A stretch of 64,000 nucleotides of DNA, taken from positions 90,742 to 154,741 of the forward strand of contig NZ_JAGGPU010000011.1 in NCBI RefSeq assembly GCF_018613605.1, read 5' to 3'. Shown in pieces: positions 60,050 to 64,000 of this stretch. Made by a program: the position numbers and the translations under genes. Source of the stretch: Pedobacter sp. ISL-64 (GTDB taxonomy: Bacteria > Bacteroidota > Bacteroidia > Sphingobacteriales > Sphingobacteriaceae). The notes beneath the pieces are model-generated. The model worked only from the letters and a program-made list of their open reading frames with translations. It was not told where the DNA came from and ran no database searches. Numbering within the stretch: position 1 is the first letter of the stretch; each line of letters starts with the position of its first letter.

Positions 60050-62698
60050 ATGAACAGGAATTCCCGTACCTCAGGCACAATAACTGCCCTTGCCTTATTG
60101 CTTTTATTTACAACGAATGTTTTAGCGCAGAAAATTTCGGTAAAAGATTTAACCGTTGAGCATTTAGTAAATCCTTTTAGTATTGATAATCCAAAACCCA
60201 GATTTAGCTGGAAAATCATTTCGGATTTAAAAAATACCAAACAGCGCAATTACGAAATCAGACTGGGTACAACAGCAAATATTGATAAAGTTTTATGGAA
60301 GGCTGCGGTAAATAGTGATCAATCGGTATTGATTGCCTATGATGGCCCCGGGCTATCCTCAAAAACTAGATATTATTGGCAGGTTAGGGTAAAAGATAAC
60401 CACGGAAATGCATCTGCATGGTCGCCGGTTCAGTTTTTTCAAACAGGTTTAAAACCTGAAGACTGGAGTGCAAAGTGGATTTCGATACTAGGAAAAGATA
60501 CTTCGCTGGCTAGTCCACTATTCAGAAAAGAATTTAACCTGAAAAAAGAAGTAAAATCTGCAATGGCTTACATTACTGCCAAGGGTTTGTATGAGGCCAA
60601 TATTAACGGCGGGCGAGTTAGCGATACTTATTTTGCACCAGGGTGGACAAGTTATAAAGACCATATTCAATATCAGGTTTACGATGTTAAGCTATCGCTA
60701 AAGAAAGGTGCCAATGTAATTGGCGTTTCACTAGGCGATGGCTGGTACAAAGGGCGCATCGGGTTTAATAATCAAAAACAATTTTATGGCGATACCAGGG
60801 CTTTATTGCTGCAACTGGAAGTGGAGTATACAGATGGAACCACAGAAACCATTATAAGCGATAATAGCTGGAAAACAAGTTATGGACCAATACTTGCCTC
60901 CAATATTTATGACGGAGAAACCTACGATGCCCGTTTAGAGGTCCAAGGCTGGAATAATATTGGCTTTAAAGAAAACACTTCCTGGAAACCTGTGCAGGAA
61001 CTCGCCAAGGGCCCGGAAAAGCTGGTTGGGATGAGCGGACCGCAGGTAATCAAACACGAAACGTTTAAAGCCTTAAAAATATTTAAAACCCCAAAAGGTG
61101 AAACCGTGGTTGATTTTGGGCAGAACTTAGTGGGCTGGGTAATGTTAAGAGCCAAAGGTGCAACAGGTACCAAAATTACCATTAGCCATGCTGAGGTATT
61201 AACCAAAGAAGGGAATTTTTATACCACAAACCTCCGGTCTGCCAAGCAACAGAACAATTATATTTTAAAAGGCGGAACCGAACAGGTATTCGAACCTCAT
61301 TTTTCTTTTCAGGGGTTTAGGTACGTCAAAATAGATGGATACCCTGGCGAACTGAAACTGGAAAACCTTACCGCTGTAGCTGTTTATTCGGATATGAAAA
61401 CCAGCGGAAAATTCACGACTTCAAATCCATTGCTAAATCAACTGCAACACAATATCAGCTGGGGACAGAAAGGAAATTTCGTTGATGTACCCACAGATTG
61501 CCCGCAAAGAGATGAACGTTTGGGCTGGACAGGCGATGCACAGGCATTTGCTACAACAGCAGCATATAACATGGATGTATCAGGCTTTTTTACCAAATGG
61601 CTAAAAGATGTTTCTGCAGATCAGCTTCCTAATGGCAGCGTTCCTTTTGTAGTACCAAATGTGCTGAACCAAAATGACGCAGGTTCTGCAGGTTGGGCCG
61701 ATGTCGCCACTATCATCCCTTGGGATATGTATGTTTCGTATGGAGATAAAGGCATACTGGAAGCGCAGTATGGCAGTATGAAAAAGTGGGTTGATTATAT
61801 TTCTTCAGTAGCAAAGAACAGCCTTTGGAACACGGGTTTCCACTTTGGCGATTGGTTGTTTTACCGTCCTAATGATGATAATGATGGCCGTGCCGCAGTG
61901 ACGGACAAGTACATGATTGCACAAACATTTTATGCGCATTCTACACAGTTGCTGATAAATGCCGCAAAGGTATTGGGCAAAACAGACGATGTAACCAAAT
62001 ATACTGCACTATTGGAACAGGTTAAAGCGGCTTATATTAAAGAAAATATGACACCGAATGGAAAGTTGATCTCTAACACCCAAACGGCATATGTTTTGGC
62101 CTTACAGTTTGATATGGTGCCTGAAAACTTGCGTGCACAGGCTGCACAAAGATTGGTAGAAAATGTAAAAGATTACGGAAACCACCTGACTACAGGTTTT
62201 TTGGGCACGCCATACCTTTGTCATGTATTAAGCCGCTTTGGACACGAAGATGTGGCTTACGACCTGTTACTTCAAGAAAGCTACCCTTCGTGGTTATATC
62301 CGGTTAAAATGGGGGCAACCACCATTTGGGAGCGTTGGGACGGTATTAAACAGGATGGATCTTTCCAAACGGCAGATATGAATTCTTTTAATCATTATGC
62401 TTATGGAGCCATTGGCGATTGGATGTATAAAAATATTGCCGGCATTAATCCGGTATCAGCACAACCAGGTTACAAAACCATTTTAATTGCACCAAGACCA
62501 GGTGGAAAATTAACCAGCGCATCGGCAGAATTGGAAACGGTATACGGTTCTGTTAAATCATCGTGGACAATTGCAGATGGTGTTTTTAAGCTCGATGTAA
62601 CTGTTCCTGCCAATGCAACCGCAACGGTAGTATTGCCGAAAACCGATAAAAAAGAAGAAATAGGCTCAGGTAGCTACCATTTTGAATATAAATATTAA
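60050..62698 (+). CDS. Alpha-L-rhamnosidase, glycoside hydrolase family 78
   Basis: An 882-residue secreted enzyme (signal peptide ends NVLAQ). It has N-terminal Ig-like domains, a jelly-roll region and the (alpha/alpha)6 catalytic domain with the family signature VDVPTDCPQRDERLGWTGD, followed by WADVATIIPW and WERWDGI. It would release rhamnose from plant glycosides or rhamnogalacturonan. No transporter or regulator adjoins. Confidence 0.93.
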   Translation: MNRNSRTSGTITALALLLLFTTNVLAQKISVKDLTVEHLVNPFSIDNPKPRFSWKIISDLKNTKQRNYEIRLGTTANIDKVLWKAAVNSDQSVLIAYDGPGLSSKTRYYWQVRVKDNHGNASAWSPVQFFQTGLKPEDWSAKWISILGKDTSLASPLFRKEFNLKKEVKSAMAYITAKGLYEANINGGRVSDTYFAPGWTSYKDHIQYQVYDVKLSLKKGANVIGVSLGDGWYKGRIGFNNQKQFYGDTRALLLQLEVEYTDGTTETIISDNSWKTSYGPILASNIYDGETYDARLEVQGWNNIGFKENTSWKPVQELAKGPEKLVGMSGPQVIKHETFKALKIFKTPKGETVVDFGQNLVGWVMLRAKGATGTKITISHAEVLTKEGNFYTTNLRSAKQQNNYILKGGTEQVFEPHFSFQGFRYVKIDGYPGELKLENLTAVAVYSDMKTSGKFTTSNPLLNQLQHNISWGQKGNFVDVPTDCPQRDERLGWTGDAQAFATTAAYNMDVSGFFTKWLKDVSADQLPNGSVPFVVPNVLNQNDAGSAGWADVATIIPWDMYVSYGDKGILEAQYGSMKKWVDYISSVAKNSLWNTGFHFGDWLFYRPNDDNDGRAAVTDKYMIAQTFYAHSTQLLINAAKVLGKTDDVTKYTALLEQVKAAYIKENMTPNGKLISNTQTAYVLALQFDMVPENLRAQAAQRLVENVKDYGNHLTTGFLGTPYLCHVLSRFGHEDVAYDLLLQESYPSWLYPVKMGATTIWERWDGIKQDGSFQTADMNSFNHYAYGAIGDWMYKNIAGINPVSAQPGYKTILIAPRPGGKLTSASAELETVYGSVKSSWTIADGVFKLDVTVPANATATVVLPKTDKKEEIGSGSYHFEYKY

Positions 62699-62748
62699 TC
62701 GCTTATAATTGCAGCTTCGTGTTAAAAGAGGTGAATATATTATAGATT

Positions 62749-62816
62749 TGTCATCCTGAGCCTGTCGAAGGACCAGCGTAATGTATGGTAGGCGTTTCGA
62801 CAGGCTCAACGTGACA
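62749..62816. repeat. Inverted repeat with TCGACAGGCTCA core
   Basis: TCATCCTGAGCCTGTCGAA (left) and TTCGACAGGCTCAACGTGA (right) pair over ~20 bases with few mismatches. The right arm is the same core as the repeat at 16353-16397. Confidence 0.8.
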
Positions 62817-62868
62817 ATTCGAATCGAAATTAACTTTATAATATCTCGCTTACCGGCCTTAAAAATAA

Positions 62869-63330
62869 ATGTACAGTAAAGAAGAAGCAGCCCGCCTGCG
62901 CCAACAGTTTTGGATCAGTTTCGGGCAATATATGAAACCCGTCCCTTCAGCAAGCGGTTCTACCGTAAACTGGACAAATTACAAAACGGGTGTGAAGAAT
63001 ATCTTCTTTAAAATGGATGTTGATGGTAAAAAAGCCTTTATCAGCATTCAGCTGTCGCATCCCGATACCGATATCAGGCATCTCATTTTTGAACAGTTCG
63101 AAGAGTTTAAGCTCCTGTTTACTAATACCCTAAACGAAGAATGGGACTGGATTAAAGATGCAACCGATGATTTCGGTAAAACGGTATCACAGATTTCGAT
63201 CAGCATTGTAGGAGTGAGCATTTTTAATCAACAGCACTGGCCTGCGTTAATCTCCTTTTTTAAACCCAGAATAATTGCATTAGATGAATTTTGGGACAAT
63301 GTAAAACCTGTTTTCGAGGATCTGGTTTAA
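62869..63330 (+). CDS. DUF4268 domain protein
   Basis: A 153-residue protein starting MYSKEEAARLRQQFWISFG, a DUF4268-like single-domain protein with a restriction-endonuclease-like flavour (SIQLSHPDTDIRHLIFEQFEEFK) but no obvious catalytic set. It is tail-to-tail with the TPR gene, their stops overlapping. Confidence 0.7.
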   Translation: MYSKEEAARLRQQFWISFGQYMKPVPSASGSTVNWTNYKTGVKNIFFKMDVDGKKAFISIQLSHPDTDIRHLIFEQFEEFKLLFTNTLNEEWDWIKDATDDFGKTVSQISISIVGVSIFNQQHWPALISFFKPRIIALDEFWDNVKPVFEDLV

Positions 63331-64000
63331 TCAGTAAGGTTTAGCTGCGCAATTCTATCCTTTGAAAATTTAATTTCTTCTTTATCATCGGTTAAGCTGG
63401 GCTTGCTTTTTAAATAAAGGTTATAATATTTAAGCGCATTTTTTTCCTGCTTTAAACGGGTATCGTAAAATACCGCCAAACGATAATATAAAGTTGATGT
63501 TGCTTTAAATTGCAAACCCTTTTTATAGGCTGCGCTTGCCAAAGCCAGTTGATCACTTTCTTCATAAACCAGTCCCAATAAAGAATAATAACTGGAAGTA
63601 TTGGGCGAAATGGCCTCATCGATGGTTTTTCTGGTATATATAGCCGCCTGCGAATAATTTTTTAAAGCACGGTAACTGAGTGAAGTATAATATAAGGTAG
63701 CTTCATTTTCCATCGCTGCCACCTCCAATTGTTTAAAAAGATCAATTGCCTTTTGGTACTTCTTTGTATAGTAATAAGCTTTTGCAACATCTTTTATCAC
63801 CCCCGCATCAGCACCATCTTTCAACAGTTTCGCTCCCGATGCAATCACTTCGCTGTACTTTTTAAGCTGGTTGGCGATGGGAAGTTTAGCCCTTTGCAGC
63901 ACCAGGTTATCACTATCGCCCTTAATGGCAATATTAAGTACATCATAAGCTTTTTCATATTGCTGATAAGCAGCATGCACCTCAGCCAGATCGGTAGCAA
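63327..64000 (-). CDS. TPR-repeat protein, N-terminus outside the window
   Basis: About 220 residues are visible, ending TAA at 63329-63327. The reading frame stays open to base 64000, so the gene extends past the right edge. At least five tetratricopeptide-like helix pairs are seen (SYRALKNYSQAAIYTRKTI, AYKKGLQFKATSTLYYRLA). It is probably a Sel1/TPR protein of the outer membrane or periplasm, but no localisation signal is visible here. Confidence 0.8.
   Translation of the reverse strand, partial: ATDLAEVHAAYQQYEKAYDVLNIAIKGDSDNLVLQRAKLPIANQLKKYSEVIASGAKLLKDGADAGVIKDVAKAYYYTKKYQKAIDLFKQLEVAAMENEATLYYTSLSYRALKNYSQAAIYTRKTIDEAISPNTSSYYSLLGLVYEESDQLALASAAYKKGLQFKATSTLYYRLAVFYDTRLKQEKNALKYYNLYLKSKPSLTDDKEEIKFSKDRIAQLNLTD

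Noticed and set aside
1..64000. CRISPR arrays, tRNA/rRNA genes, complete insertion sequences or prophage
   Set aside because: No regularly spaced repeats, no tRNA-like cloverleaf and no transposase, integrase or phage structural gene was recognised by eye; a covariance search would be needed to exclude tRNAs completely.

Overview
The window looks like chromosome from a Bacteroidota species, most likely Sphingobacteriaceae and close to Pedobacter. The reasons are base composition, protein family content (PorP/SprF and type IX sorting domains, many TonB-dependent receptors, LytS/LytTR pairs, a Bacteroidota-type FtsZ beginning MQFEMLK), recurring promoter-like TAnnTTTG elements, few Shine-Dalgarno sequences, and dispersed palindromic intergenic repeats. 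No tRNA, rRNA, CRISPR array, prophage or insertion sequence was recognised.

Layout. (1) 1-4413: end of the dcw cell-division cluster (murC tail, ftsQ, ftsA, ftsZ), with a dense group of DnaA-box-like 9-mers between ftsA and ftsZ. (2) 4580-6260: a PLP-dependent alpha-oxoamine synthase (sphingolipid/sulfonolipid type) and a 58-residue histone-H1-like protein. (3) 6619-16287: a Crp/AraC fusion regulator, a GNAT acetyltransferase, two tandem lipoproteins, dapA, ligA, an AAA+DUF4143 ATPase in an AT-rich accessory stretch, an AcpH-like protein and tyrS. (4) 16422-20791: a TonB-dependent-receptor-like outer-membrane protein divergent from a LytS/LytTR two-component pair. (5) 20877-26656: a metal (probably zinc) homeostasis cluster with a COG0523 GTPase, MerC-like protein, MacB/LolD-type ABC transporter, three tandem DUF3299 periplasmic proteins and a Fur-family regulator; the divergent promoter carries paired palindromes. 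(6) 26660-34560: LuxE-like acyl-protein synthetase, a large structured repeat, a penicillin acylase, a TonB-dependent receptor and a HigA-like antitoxin without toxin. (7) 34816-39303: GH31 alpha-glucosidase and glgB. (8) 39776-45437: a secreted Ig-like protein operon with one type-B T9SS sorting domain and PorP/SprF, followed by a Crp-family regulator. (9) 45756-50163: a TIGR04222-like membrane protein, a nucleotidase divergent from a DeoR regulator around two palindromes, and a metallophosphoesterase pair. (10) 50273-55571: a sugar-metabolism block, pfkA/BadF-kinase/gapA, divergent from a NrtR/AraR-type Nudix regulator, plus a second BadF-type kinase. (11) 55792-64000: threonine aldolase, a biotin carboxylase, riboflavin synthase, a GH78 rhamnosidase, a DUF4268 protein and a TPR protein running off the right edge.

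How they work together. The most coherent new picture is a candidate regulon for the Nudix-type regulator. The 15-bp palindrome GTGTA-N5-TACAC occurs exactly three times, all around the sugar-kinase block (50456, 53713, 55677), and once in near-perfect form upstream of the GH31/glgB genes (34681). One copy sits in a 692-bp gene-free gap beside a promoter-like element that would drive a roughly 150-nt untranslated RNA ending in a strong hairpin. The second coherent unit is the zinc-type cluster, where two TGCAA-N5-TTGC(A) palindromes overlap the divergent core promoters. All regulatory assignments are inferred from sequence pattern only.
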